Below are positions 11,082 through 24,080 of a stretch of DNA of 64,000 nt, in pieces. This DNA comes from Balamuthia mandrillaris (taxonomy: Eukaryota > Discosea > Longamoebia > Balamuthiidae). The translations under genes and the position numbers were made by a program. Numbering within the stretch: position 1 is the stretch's first letter; every line of letters begins with the position of its first letter. The notes beneath the pieces are model-generated. The model was not told the DNA's origin. It ran no database searches and saw nothing but the letters and a program-made list of their open reading frames with translations. The DNA is taken from the NCBI GenBank assembly GCA_031835245.1, contig JAVKOQ010000025.1, forward strand, positions 278,501-342,500. The letters run 5' to 3'.

Positions 11082-11793
11082 TTATGCAACGTGAAGGGGA
11101 ACGGGCAGGGCTTTGATTTCGGTCTCCAGAGCTTGCAGCTTGGAGTTAAGCTTGGAGTCCTTTTTGGGGGAGATGAGAACGCAGCTGGTGGGGCGCTTGC
11201 AGCCGCTGCTCGCTCCGAGCTCTTCCTTGCTGGGCACGTAGACGTAGTGGATGTTGGCCTCCTCGCAGAGTACCGGCAAGTGGGTGATCACGTCCAGCGG
11301 AGTGATGTCTCCGGCGATGATGCAAACGCTGAAGAGGTAGAGGAAAGGACAGGTGTGAGGCAGGAGTAGGATGGATTTCGATTTTTTTCATCTTCAAAAA
11401 AAGAGCGACAAGTAGAAATGAATAAAGAGTGGGGAAAAGAAGCAAACGTACCCCTTCTCATTCTTTTTGATTGATTTGATGACTTCTTTTACACCCCGCT
11501 TCAGAGCCTTTTCCTTGGCGGCTGTTTTTTTTTTAAAAAAAAAAAAGATAAAGAAGGTAAGAGAAGACGGCAAACAAAAACAAGGCCGGTGGTGTGAACA
11601 GAAAAAAAATTCTCTTGCCGACGGGCAAAAACGGACCTTTCTTGTTCAACTTGAGGATCTTTTTGCTGAGGGGCAAAGGTGCCAGAGGTTGTGCGATCTC
11701 GTTTGTGTGATACACCTTCTCTTCCGTGTCCATCGCCTTCTTCTTCTCCGAGCTCTTCTTGCTCTTCTTCTTCGGTGTGGAGTCCTTGCCCAT
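11082..11793 (-). CDS. NHP2: H/ACA ribonucleoprotein subunit NHP2 (L7Ae family)
   Basis: Three exons (11793-11637, 11521-11452, 11328-11082) give 157 residues. A Lys-rich N-terminus is followed by IAQPLAPLPLSKKILKLNKK, then KRGVKEVIKSIKKNEKG, the signature AGDITPLDVITHLPVLCEE, YVYVPSKEELGASSG and KRPTSCVLI. This is the L7Ae RNA-binding fold with NHP2-specific residues. NHP2 is a core protein of H/ACA snoRNPs, which guide pseudouridylation, and of telomerase RNP in some lineages. It acts in the nucleolus. Length agrees with the family (about 150 residues). The start is the first Met of the lysine-rich leader. The repeat copy at about 11.9 kb begins just upstream of its 5' end. Confidence 0.93.
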
Positions 11794-11904
11794 TTTGTTT
11801 TTTGTTTCCTGTGTGTGTGGCCTGCCTGCGCTTCTTTCTTCTTCTGCTTCTGGCTTCTTTCTTTTTCCCCCTTTTTTTTGGCTTTTCCCCGTTTTTTCTT
11901 TCTC

Positions 11905-12595
11905 TAAATGCCAGCTTTTCAACCTCGTACGCAAGAGAAAAGTCGAAAGGACTCCAAATTCATCTATTAGGTTAGTAGTTTCGGTGTTTCGGGAAGTTTC
12001 CGATGACGTGTGCCGTTCAACTCCGGAGGTGGCCACAACAGATAAGAAAAGGTAGCAGGAGGAGGAGGAGGAGGGTTGGAGAAGCCGCCGCAATGGAAGC
12101 AAAACTCGATCTGGTTCTTGCCCAGCTTAAAAGCCTTTCCGATGAAGTCAACAGGCTGAACACAGGCCAAAAGATAATGTATGCACACCAACCCTCGATG
12201 CTTCGTCAGGGGTCCCTGCCGAAAACAACAAACATGGTTGCTGACCTTCCATCCTGTTTCTTGAGGTTTGCCAAGCAGCAAAACATGCAAAAGGCCCCTG
12301 TGAACCTCTTGAAAAAGTTCCCAACCAAGAAGGAGCCTTGCCCCCCATCTACCCTCCCTCCTACAGCTCGTTGCTGCTCGCCGACAATGAGGGAAACGCT
12401 GCTGGATGGAAGGCCAAGCAGAGCCTGGCGCTCATACGATTTTATGACCCAGAGTATGAGTCAGATGAAGAGGCCCAAAGCACTTCCCCTCGCCGCCGTG
12501 TAAAACTGGCCTCGTGTTTGGGGTTTACTCCCTCCCAGTTGCTCCTCGGCTATAAGATGCAACTGTGGGGCGTAGATAAGAGAGACCTGGACTAA
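11905..12595 (+). repeat. Unknown coding repeat family, copy 1
   Basis: This segment is strongly similar, in opposite orientation, to about 22191-22900. It encodes pieces of the same protein: a coiled-coil-like start (KLDLVLAQLKSLSDEVNRLN), a middle with LPSCFLRFAKQQN, and a C-terminal part with LPPIYPPSYSSLL, RFYDPEYESDEEA and VKLASCLGFTPSQL. There are no introns, and the frame is not the same along the whole copy, so it is probably a relic. I do not recognise the family. It could be an ORF of a mobile element or a retroposed gene. Boundaries are approximate. Confidence 0.6.
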
Positions 12596-12674
12596 GGCAG
12601 AAGAGAGAATGGAAAAAAACAAAGAGAAGTGAACAACAGGAAGGGGCTGGAGTTTATGGCTGGAATACTCAAAC

Positions 12675-13303
12675 TTAGTGAAGCTTTCCGGACATCATCT
12701 TTACAAACTCGTTGTAGTCCACTTGACCGTCTCCATTCACGTCCGCCTCACGAATCATTTCATTGATCTCAGAGTCGGAGAGGTTCTCGCCGAGGTTCAT
12801 CATGACCTCCCGCAGCTCTGCCGGCGAGATGAGACCGTTGCCGTCCTTGTCAAAGACCTTGAAAGCCTCACGCAACTCATCGTCGCCCTCACTGTCCGCC
12901 AACTTCCTCGCCATCATTGTCAGGAACTCATCAAAATCGATTTCCCCGTTTCCTGTTTACACATACCAATAAAAATTAGAGAGAGATCATAAAGCATAGA
13001 TTTGATGGAGATGAAAAAGAAGAGTATTGAGAATAACATTTTAAAAGGAAAGGTAAAGAGCAGTTTACATAAGGAGAGAAGAGGAACGAGAAGGAAAAGA
13101 AGAGGAGAGAACAAAAGGAACGAACCATCGGCATCAACCTCGTGGATCATGTCTCTGAGTTCGGTCTCGGTGGGGTTTTGGCCCAAGGACTTCATGACGG
13201 TGCCGAGCTCGTCGATGGAGATCTGGCCGTTGCCATCTTTGTCAAACAGGGAGAAGGCCTCTTTGAACTCCTCGATTTGCTCTTGAGACAATTTTTCCAC
13301 CAT
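12675..13303 (-). CDS. Calmodulin
   Basis: Two exons (13303-13126 and 12952-12675) join in phase to 151 residues. Four EF-hands are complete, with loops starting [24 protein letters not shown] and DVNGDGQV, each with Glu at position 12. Typical calmodulin sequence surrounds them ([35 protein letters not shown]). It is a cytosolic calcium sensor. The length of two residues more than usual is accounted for at the N- and C-termini. The intron interrupts the second EF-hand loop. The downstream CAMK-type kinase in this window is a possible but unproven client. Confidence 0.97.
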
Positions 13304-14231
13304 TTTTATTTTTTTAAAGCTCTTTTGTTTCTTTCCGTCTGATTATTGACTGTTGTTTGCCGCAGGTAAATTATAAAAAAATCCATTATAAACAAAAAAC
13401 GTTTTCTACCACAAACAACATAAAAAAAAAAAAACACGCGCACACAAAATCATATTAACCAAAGAGAAACAAACGAACCTTTGGTTGAACGTGAATGAAA
13501 GGGGGGACACAAAAGGGAGGTCGAACGTGCGTTTCTCTCTCTTTCACTTTCTTTCTTCTTTTTTTTGGCTGTTTCGAATTTTTTTTAATTGCGGGGGCTC
13601 GCTGAGGGGTGAACCGTAATCCGTTAGGGGAACTTTTCGCCCAAGGAAGACGCCAGAATGCTGCTTGTGTGCAGGTTTCTGTGCAACAACTCCAGGCGGG
13701 GTCCGTTGCCGATCCCAATGCTCTTCCTTTTAAGCTCTTTCGACAGAGAGAGCTTGCCTGAGCTGTGCTTCGTCCCACCCCACCCGTTTACGCCTTAGAG
13801 TGGTATTCGTGAACTTTATTTCACCAATAGTTGTTCTACCACGGAGCCCTCGTAAACCCACAACGAGCCGCGCAGCCATGGGAGCTCCCTGTACACAACA
13901 TATGTTTATGTACGCCTTTTATTGTGTTCACCCATAAGGGTAACGATGAAGCGCCGGGCAAAACAAAGCCGGGGACCGGCTTAGCTCCGGTTTCTATCAA
14001 AAAAATGGCTGGCGGGTTTACTTGTCGACTTTGTTGCAATTTTTATGGTCATTTTGACCACGCCCGTGTTCCTCCAACAGATCTTTTCGCGCACGATGTG
14101 TGCTGTTGTTGACCTCTCTAGCCGCTCCGAAAACCTAAAGAAAAAAAAGTGTAGCAAACGAGTAGCAGCAAAGAAGAAGATCTTTTCCTTCAGAAAAACA
14201 GCACTGAGAGAGAGGAGAGGGATAGGGCATC
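13304..14231. other. Divergent intergenic region (calmodulin / UBFD1)
   Basis: About 930 bases without a recognisable gene. A-rich and T-rich tracts next to the calmodulin ATG and a purine-rich leader before the UBFD1 ATG suggest two promoters. Short frames here show no family resemblance. Confidence 0.45.
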
Positions 14232-15540
14232 ATGGAAGCTTCAGCAATGGACGTGGTTTCTGCCACCAAAACATCAGAGGCAACAGGCAATGACGTTGCC
14301 GCCACCACCACCAACTCCTCCTCTGCCACTGGTCCTGAGGTGGGAGGGGAGAAGGTGAAGTTCACGCTCACCTTCAAGAAACAAAAGTTCGAGGTGGAAT
14401 GGCCATTGGAGGACACCATTGCCAACCTGCGCGCTCACTTTCATCAACTGACGGGTGTGCCTGTGCCCCTCCAAAAGATTATGTTTAAAGGTTTGTCCCT
14501 CCTCCCTTCCTCCCGCTCTTCCTCTCAAACTAATCGCTCGTTTTTTTTTTTGAAAAGGACCTCTTACTGGCAACACTCTGCGTGAAGCTGGCTTGAAAAA
14601 TGGTGCAAAGGTGATGCTCATTGGCAGCACGCTCAACGAGGTTGTGCAAGTGAACATCACTCCTGAACAAACCTCTGTGGCTGAAGCTGAAGGTGAGAAA
14701 TCCAACCTCTCCACCTTTATTGTTAGTTTTGTTTACACTTATTATTATTTTCTAACTCACTGCTTCCCATCGTTGTGAACCCAACAGAGGCCAAGACCAA
14801 AGAGCCACTCTCTGAACAAACGGCAAGTCATCTCTACACTTCACTCTCTCCACTCACCGTCTCCTTGCTCTTGTTGCTCTCTGCCAACGTGGCTAACGTT
14901 TTGTTTCGCTTTGTACAGAAGCATAAAAAGATTTTGGAAAAGGGGCTTCCCGAAAATGCAATGCCAGGCATCAAAGGAAGAAATGTATACTACCTCACTT
15001 AACCTCCTTCCTTCTCTCTTTACTTCTCTTCTTCTTCTCACGTCATGCGGTGTATTACTCAAAAAGGAGCCATTGCCAGAGGCTCCACTCGTAGGAATCT
15101 TGAACAACAGAGGTACCCCCGTGCGTTTAACTTTCAAGGTACTCAGTCAGTCCTTCCTGTTATATGTGCCATCACGTTGTCTCACCTGTTACACAAAAAA
15201 CAAAAACCCACAGGTTTGGTCTCAGGAACTGTGGATATCTTCCAAGACAAGTACTCAGCAGCTTCCATTCGCCTCCATCAAAGCCATTCACTCTGAGCCC
15301 ATCAAAGGGAAAGAAGAATATCATATCATGGTTAGCCCTTCTCTGCTGTTCTCTTTCCACTTCCCTTCTTCTTTATTCTTGATTGTTTCGTATTCAAAGA
15401 ATGGCAAACTTACTGTTACATTTACATCCGTGTAGACCCTACAATTGGGACAAAGCGAGAACAGCAAATACTGTCTGTACTACGTGCCTAATCAGTACGT
15501 AAAAGCCATCAAGGACGCTATCCTTGGTGGGTTTATCTAA
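14232..15540 (+). CDS. UBFD1: UBFD1-like ubiquitin-domain protein
   Basis: Seven exons (14232-14490, 14558-14692, 14788-14822, 14919-14984, 15067-15138, 15214-15330, 15436-15540) give 262 residues. After a Ser/Thr-rich leader comes a ubiquitin-like domain (VKFTLTFKKQKFEVEWPL, PLQKIMFKG, LKNGAKVMLIGST). Family blocks follow: KEPLSEQTKHKKILEKG, NAMPGIKG, PLVGILNNRGTPVRLTFK, LPFASIKAIHSEPIKGKEEYH and VPNQYVKAIKDAILG. These match UBFD1, a poorly understood ubiquitin-binding protein. Intron 3 starts with GC (ACG/GCAAGT) rather than GT, and only this donor preserves the frame. The 35-nt third exon is unusually small. Confidence 0.92.
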
Positions 15541-15678
15541 GTGTTGCCCTCTCTTTTTCATTGTAAGTAATCCTTTATTAAACAAACTTAAAACCCTCAT
15601 TCTTTTTTGTTTTTAGTTCTCTCTTCTCCCTTCTCTTCTCTCGTTGCCTTTCTTCTCTTTCCTCTTTATTATTGTACT

Positions 15679-16554
15679 TCAATGATAGAGGCGAGCCAAA
15701 TTACGAACGATAAGAAGCACGATCTCACGCGGCAAATGCAAAGCACCCTCCACCATCTCACCTCTCAACCTGACCTCACTCAACAACAATGCTCTAACCG
15801 CCGCCCTAAACTCTTGCGGATACTTTTCATGCACCGCTCTCTCCGCTCGCCACTCCTCCAACTCAAACCATTGCAACTCTCCCTTTCCGCTTCTCCTCCT
15901 CCTTCTTTTCGGCAACTCGTAAACAAGCTTGCCTTCCTCTGCATCCGCAAAACGAATGACCTGCAAGGTGGCAGGACCGTTGGGCTGAACGCAGCTTGTT
16001 CGACAGTCGCTGCCCTCCCATACCTCTTGATAGTACTCGCTGTCATACTCCTCGATGCGGGACAAGGTGAAGCGTTGCGTGCGGTCATAGATGCAGCTGT
16101 TGACGCCGCCGCGAAAGGCGTTGTTGACGCGTTGGAAGAACCATTTCTTGCCGGCGGCGATGGCCTGGGCTTTGTCGGTGTAGACACGGTACTCGGGGAG
16201 GACGTAGATATCGTAGACAGCCGGCACGATGGTAGTTACCACGAGGTAGATGGGGCCAAAGGCAGTTTTCACCGCTACCTGTTCTTTGGATTCATCATCG
16301 CTTTGTTCATCTTCTTCGTCTTCGTCTTCGTCTTCCTCCTCTTCCTCCTCTTCTTCGTCGTCCTCTTTGTCTTCCTCTTCTTTTTGTTTTGCTTCTTCTG
16401 GTGTTTCCGCTTTTTCAGTTTGTTGTTCTTCCGGCGATGTGCGTTGTTGCTTGGTCGGCCTTTGTTGTTGCTGCTCCTCCTCTTCTTCACGACCCTCCCC
16501 CCCGCTTTCCTCCAACGGTTCGCCCGCCTTTCTCTTCCCTGCCGCCTGTGACAT
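15679..16554 (-). CDS. Acidic protein of unknown function
   Basis: Intronless frame of about 291 residues starting with MSQAAGKRKAGE. The first 100 residues are charged and low-complexity: Gln runs, then a long Glu/Asp tract. The rest looks globular. It includes FGPIYLVVTTIVPAVYDIYVLP, TDKAQAIAAGKKWFFQRVNNAFRG, DSEYYQEVWEGS and an Arg-rich KRRRRR that may be a nuclear signal. The C-terminus is helical (FRAAVRALLLSEVRLRGEMVEGALHLPREI). I recognise no family. The acidic tract plus basic patch would suit a nuclear or chromatin protein, but that is only composition. It is tail to tail with UBFD1. Confidence 0.7.
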   Translation of the reverse strand: MSQAAGKRKAGEPLEESGGEGREEEEEQQQQRPTKQQRTSPEEQQTEKAETPEEAKQKEEEDKEDDEEEEEEEEDEDEDEEDEQSDDESKEQVAVKTAFGPIYLVVTTIVPAVYDIYVLPEYRVYTDKAQAIAAGKKWFFQRVNNAFRGGVNSCIYDRTQRFTLSRIEEYDSEYYQEVWEGSDCRTSCVQPNGPATLQVIRFADAEEGKLVYELPKRRRRRSGKGELQWFELEEWRAERAVHEKYPQEFRAAVRALLLSEVRLRGEMVEGALHLPREIVLLIVRNLARLYH

Positions 16555-17354
16555 TTTTTTTCTTTTTCTTTTGGGCAAAAACCAAACTGAATCGTTAACC
16601 CAATGAAAAATCAAAGAAATCACCCGGATCCGGCAAAAAGGAAAATTAATCATCACGATCGGGCGAATGGCGGCGCAATTTCCGGGGTAAATGCAGCCAA
16701 AAAGGTAAAGAAGAAAAAAACACAAACAAGTTTAAAAAAAAAAGTCGCTTCGGCCAGAAAGAGTAGCAGCAGCAGCAGCAGCACTGGGTGAAGAGGTACG
16801 TTGCACACAGCTCCACATTATCCTTCTTCCATCTTCTTTCTTTCTTTCTTTTTTTTTACTTTACTTTCCATGCTCCTCTTGCTTTCTCTTTCTCTCTGCC
16901 AAAAAAAAAAAAATCTTTGTTACGAGATTTTTTTTTCTTTTCCAAATCTTTCAAGAGAGAAAGTGAGCGAAATAGAAGAGAAATTCAAGAACAAGCAGAG
17001 AGCAAAAAAAAAAAGTGAAGAGCGAGAGGGAGGCTCAGAGGTGATGAGGCGTTGTCCCCTCAAATTTTAAAAAGACAAAAAAAAAGAAGGAAGTGTGAGA
17101 GAGACGACAGCGAGTTGTCCGCTGTTTTTCCTTTTGGGTTTGGCGAACAAACCGACAGAACCAACTTCCTTTTTTCTTTGTTCCTCTTTCTGTTTATTTG
17201 TTGGTGGTTTTCTTCTTCTCCTTCTTCTTTTGCTTTTTTTTCAAACGATAGAACACAACCAACCAACACACGCTGTTACTCAGTGGTCAGCCTCCACACC
17301 TTTAATTTGGAAGGAGAGTTTGAGAGAGAAGAAAGAGAGAGAGAGAGTTGCAGA
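16555..17354. other. Divergent promoter region (acidic protein / UGP)
   Basis: About 800 bases with alternating purine and pyrimidine tracts, and a (GCA)n run near 16766-16781. A GAGAGA-rich leader lies directly before the UGP ATG. No exon is supported. Confidence 0.45.
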
Positions 17355-19528
<2,174 letters not shown>

Positions 19529-19621
19529 ACTAAACAAGAAACCTCTTGTGCTATTTTTTTTTTTTAAAATAAACAAAAATACAAAAAAAAAACGAATGAA
19601 CGTTTCTCTTGTTTTTCTTCA

Positions 19622-21630
19622 TCATATGTGAAGAAAACGATTTGCAGTTGAAGTTGTGGTGGAAGCAGCAGCAGCAGCAGAGGCTTTTCTTCTTTGTGCT
19701 ATGGTGGACTCGAGCGGCGTTTTGAAGAAGAGACCATCCCGCTGCACGTCGATCGCTTTGTTCATGGAGGAGCGGAGCGTTTGCCGTTTGTCCATCGTTA
19801 GCTCTTGGTCCTGCTTGGTGGCTCCTGGTCGGTCCAGTTCCTCTTCTTCCTCCTCTTCCTCCACTTCTTCAGTTGCTGCTTCTGCTGTAGGTTTTTCAGG
19901 CGTGAACCATGCGTGCTTTAGCGTTTGTTTTGTGGTGTAACGAATTGCTGGATCTTTTTCTAGCAGATGTCTTATCAATTCTTTGGCTGCATTTTTTTGT
20001 TGCAAGCTGGTTTAAAACAAAACCACGAAAAGAAAGAGGAACGGAGTTCCTTACCACAACCAGAAACGAGGAGAGAATCGGGATCAGCAGGAAACTCGTA
20101 GAGGCCTTCTTCAACGAGATCCATTATCTCTTCATCGTCCTCGCCATGGAATGGTGGCTTTCCAAATAAACTATTCCACAAATTCATAAGAAAGAAGGAG
20201 GAGAGGGAGAGGGAGGCAAAAGTGACGTACACGAAATACATTACACAACCAAGAGCCCACATGTCAACTCCATTATCATAAATTTCATTTGCTACTATCT
20301 CAGGCGCTGCGTTCATTTTCAGTGAGAAGGACGAAGAAGCCAAAGAAGCAGAATAAGGCGAAGGAAAGGAGGAGGAGGAGGAGGAGGAGGAGGAGGAGGA
20401 GGAGGAGGAGGAGGAGGAGGAGGAGGAGGAGGAGGAGGAGGAGGAGGAGGAGGAGGAGGAGGAGGAGGAGGAGGGAGGAGGAGGAGGGAGGAGGAGGAGG
20501 GAGGAGGAGGAGGAGGAGGAGGAGGAGGAGGAGGGAGGAGGAGGAGGAGGAGGAGGAGGAGGAGGAGGAGGAGGAGGGAGGAGGAGGGAGGAGGAGGAGG
20601 AGGAGGAGGAGGAGGAGGAGGGAGCAAGAGCAAGATCTAGAAGAAGAAGAAGAAGAAGAAGAAGAAGAAGAAGAAGAAGAAGAAGAAGAAGAAGAAGAAG
20701 AAGAACAAGAAGCGAAGAAATACAAACCAACGTAGTTGACAGAGCCGCAAGGGGTGGCCAAGCTGTCTTTGCCAAACTTTGCCAATCCAAAGTCAGTTAT
20801 GCAGATATCCGTTTTTTTAGGATCTTTGGAAGAGCACAACATATTCTCCGGCTTAGGAAAGAAATAAAGAAAGGTTAGCAACATGGGAACAACTTAACAA
20901 CAAAAAAAGTAATCCATCGTTGAACATACCTTCAAGTCTCTGTGACAGATGCCTTTGTCGTGGAGATAGTCCAATCCTAAACACATCTGACGGATGATCC
21001 GGCGGGCGTCTGCCTCGCTGAACTTTTGGTTTCGTACAATAGCGTCAAACAGCTCTCCACCTTCCATCCTTTGGAAACAATGTCACAACAAATAACAGAA
21101 CGAACGCGCGAGGAAGTGATGAGAAACATGCGACAAAAGCATAAGAGGAAAGAAAGAACCTAACGAAAGAAAGGGCGATCAAATAAAAGAACAACGAACA
21201 AAGAAGAACGAAGAAGAAGAAGAAGAACAAGAACAAGAAGAAGAAGAACAAGAACAAGAACAAAGAAGAAGCACAAGAACAAGAAGAAGAAGAAGAAGAA
21301 GAAGAAGAACAAGAACAAGAAGACGAAGCTAAAACGAAGAAGGAGACGGAGAAGTAGAAGGAGAATATGAGATGGGCGAAAGTACAAGTCGAGAACGAGG
21401 CAAATGTCCAAATGGGACTCATAGATTTGGTGCACTTTAACAATGTAAGGGTGGTCGCACTCCCGAAGGATGTCTATTTCGGTGAGCACCCGCTGCTTTC
21501 TCTTGGCGGTGTCTATCTTGGCCTTGTCTATGATCTTGATGGCATACTTCTTTCCGGTCGTCAGCTGAACGCCTAAAACTACATCGGAGAAACTCCCACT
21601 ACCAATCAAACAAGGGAAGTTAAAAAAAAG

Positions 21631-21661
<31 letters not shown>

Positions 21662-21945
21662 ACTTGAAAGAAACGAACGTACGTTCCGATAATGTCTTCA
21701 AACTCATAGACCTGGTCAACGGGTGGATTTATGACAGAGTCCCTCACAATCTGTTCCCAACTCAAAGGCGGGGAGTTGTCCTCTGGCAGCTCGCTGATTT
21801 GTTTGTCGGTGGTCTCCCCGCCGTCCTCCTTCTCCGACAGTTTCTCTCCTGGCACATCCCCATCAAACTCCTCTTTCCTCCGAGGTGGCTGTTGCGGCGA
21901 GCCAAGATTTGGCTCAAGCACACTTTGTTGTGCCATTTCTTCCAT
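19622..21945 (-). CDS. CAMK-type serine/threonine protein kinase
   Basis: Seven exons (21945-21683, 21598-21386, 21068-20930, 20851-20728, 20306-20231, 20170-20055, 19986-19622). After an acidic N-terminal region the kinase domain shows the glycine loop GTGSFSDVVLG, the lysine in YAIKIID, the catalytic loop CHRDLKPEN, DFGLAK, the activation segment TPCGSVNYVAPEI and DMWALGCVMYFVLFGKPPFHG. It ends with RYTTKQTLKHAWF. This order and the PPFHG segment fit the CaMK/PSK/AMPK-like group. An acidic linker and a Ser/Ala-rich tail follow. I see no clear calmodulin-binding helix, so calcium control is unproven. The intron between VNYV and APEI holds a giant GGA/GAA repeat. Alternative start at Met4 (21936). 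Confidence 0.9.
20368..20704. repeat. (GGA)n/(GAA)n tract in a kinase intron
   Basis: About 270 bases of nearly pure GGA repeats, broken by occasional GGGA, are followed by GAA repeats from about 20641. The plus strand is entirely purine. On the sense strand of the kinase gene it is a TCC/TTC pyrimidine run that fills almost the whole 421-base intron. Length is likely polymorphic. The GG-rich strand could form quadruplexes and the tract could form triplex DNA. Confidence 0.95.
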
Positions 21946-22190
21946 CTCTCTTCTTTTTAAACTTTTAAAAAGAAAAAAGTCTCGTGTCGTCGCTGGCCAA
22001 ATCTCAAAAGTAAAAAAGACGAGCTACGGTTTCGCGGAAGAGTGGACATACGGCAGCCATCAAGCGTGTCTCAACAAGTCCACCCAGAGCAGCAAATTTT
22101 TATTGGCAGCAAAATCAAGAGGTACTTTGGGTGGAGTCCAGGTGTGTGGCCATGTTGCTATGACGTGAGCCTTTTGGGCTACCACGCTCT

Positions 22191-22900
22191 CACTTCCACA
22201 GGTGCACCTCATAACCGAGGTTCAGTTGGGAGGGAGTAATCCCCAAACACGAGGCCAGTTTTACACGGCGGCGGCGGGATGTGGTTGGGGCCTCTTCATC
22301 CGACTCATACTCTGGGTCATAAAATCGTATGAGCGCCAGGCTCTGCTTGGCCTTCCATCCAGCAGCGTTTCTCTCATTGCCGGCGACCAATAACGAGCTG
22401 TAGGAGGGAGGGTAGATGGGGGGCAAGGCTCCTTCTTGGTTGAGAACTTTTTCAAGAGGTTCATAGGGGCCCTTTGTCATGTTTTGCTGCTTTGCAAACC
22501 TAAAGAACCAGGATGGAAGGTCAGCAACCATGTTTGTTGTTTTCTGCAGGGACCCTGACGAAGCATCGGCCTCGTGGGTCGGTGTGCATACATTATCTTT
22601 TGGCCTGTGTTCAGCGTACTGACTTCTGTATTCAGCCTGTTGACTTCATCGGAAAGGCTTTTAAGCTGGGCAAGAACCAGATCGAGTTTTTCTTCCATTG
22701 CGGCGGCTTCTCCAACGCTCCTCCTCCTCCTCCTGCTACCTTTTCTTATCTGTGGTGTTTCCCTCCTTTTTTTTTTTGTTGCTTTTTGTTTGCCACCTCC
22801 GGAGTTGAAAGGCACACGTCATCGGGCAACCTCCGAAACTCCGAATCCGCTCTAATAGATAAATTTCAGAGTTACTTGGGTACGAGGTTGAGCAGCTGGG
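22191..22900 (-). repeat. Unknown coding repeat family, copy 2
   Basis: Second copy of the 11.9-kb repeat, in opposite orientation. It encodes the coiled-coil start with an extra STLN unit (DEVNRLNTEVSTLNTGQ), LPSWFFRFAKQQN, LPPIYPPSYSSLLV, RFYDPEYESDEEA and VKLASCLGITPSQL. It is intronless and lies head-on upstream of the kinase gene. Differences from copy 1 are spread along the element, so the two copies separated some time ago. It appears broken. Family unknown. Confidence 0.6.
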
Positions 22901-24080
22901 CACGTCGGAGAAGGACAGAAAGAAGCGCAAGCAGTGCGGAGCACGCCACACGACAGCCAACAATGGGCAAGGAGGAGTGGAAGAGGGGAGAGGGGAGAGG
23001 CCCCAGACAGTAGGCAAAGAAAAGCACACCTGATTCAGCGGTCAAGCGCTACTTTTCGAAAGAAAAAAGCGGTATGCATCCCTTCCCCTTTCTTTCTTTC
23101 TCACCCCCCAAGGAGAGACAGGGCAAATCGAATTTGGTGATTATCTCACTAGCGAGTGGCGCAGAGAGGAGAATCTTTTGTGTGTGTGAAACGCGACAAA
23201 CGAGAGTTGGGAGAGGATCAGGAGAGTAACGGAGCGAATTGTGACTTTTAGGCGAGGGCTTGAGAGGAGGCGGCTTTCTAAATCTATATCTTGGAGCTTT
23301 GTTGTTTCATTAATCTGAAGAGAGAAAAACATCATTCCTTCCTTTAGCTTAAGTTTTTGTTTTGTCACCCACTTTCTTGTTCAGCAGTAATCGCCTGAAG
23401 GAGTAAGACGTTATGGAGCTATTAACTTAGGCTCTGGTTGTGTCGTCGTCAAAAGTGATGGGACAGAGGCTCAAAAGGTACGTCAAATTGGAGAGAATGA
23501 GTGACAAGGGAGCGAAACCACTGAGCGGAAAGTAGGGCAGAGAGGAAAGAAGAAAGAGAGGAAGAGAGAGAGAGAGAGAGAGAGGCAGAGAGGTAGAGAC
23601 AAGAGCAACGATGGGAGAAAAGAGTGAGAGGACGAGAAAAGAGAATGAGAGAAAGGGAGAGGGAGAGAGAGGGAGAGCGAGAGCGAGAAGTCAGCCAGCA
23701 AATAGAAAGGAGAGGGAAGATTAGGGAGAAGAGATATGAGAGTTGCTAAGAGCAGGGAGAGCAGGGAGGGGCAGAGAGAATACAGCTCTGACACATCCTC
23801 AGCAAAGGCAGGTGCACGCTTAATTGGGGGCGAGAGTTCTTTGCTTTTCACAAAAAGGCAACCAATACTTTGGCGCCACAACAGCCCGACTATCGTACAA
23901 CGTATTTTACGTGGAGCCCAGACGCAAGGAAAAAGTAAAGAAAAAATTAAAAGTGAGACACCGCACAACGCAAGGTACGTTGCCCGTTGTTGCTCTTTAA
24001 CCATTGACCCCGTTTTCGCCAGGCCAACACAACTATTTTTTCTTCTTGTTCTTCTTTATCGTGTTTTATTCACTTTGTAG
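22901..24080. other. Intergenic region with purine-rich tract
   Basis: No gene recognised. GA-rich and (GA)n sequence dominates about 23540-23720. The segment just before 24081 is pyrimidine-rich and ends in TTTGTAG, so an untranslated first exon of the LRR gene with an intron up to 24080 is possible. Confidence 0.45.

Noticed and set aside
13455-13778. 107-residue minus-strand frame upstream of calmodulin
   Set aside because: No family motif, no splice support and composition of non-coding DNA; it lies in the calmodulin upstream region.
20289-20884. Long open frames of pure Arg, Pro, Ser, Leu or Glu on both strands
   Set aside because: They are translations of the GGA/GAA repeat inside a kinase intron; kinase motifs on either side prove the intron.
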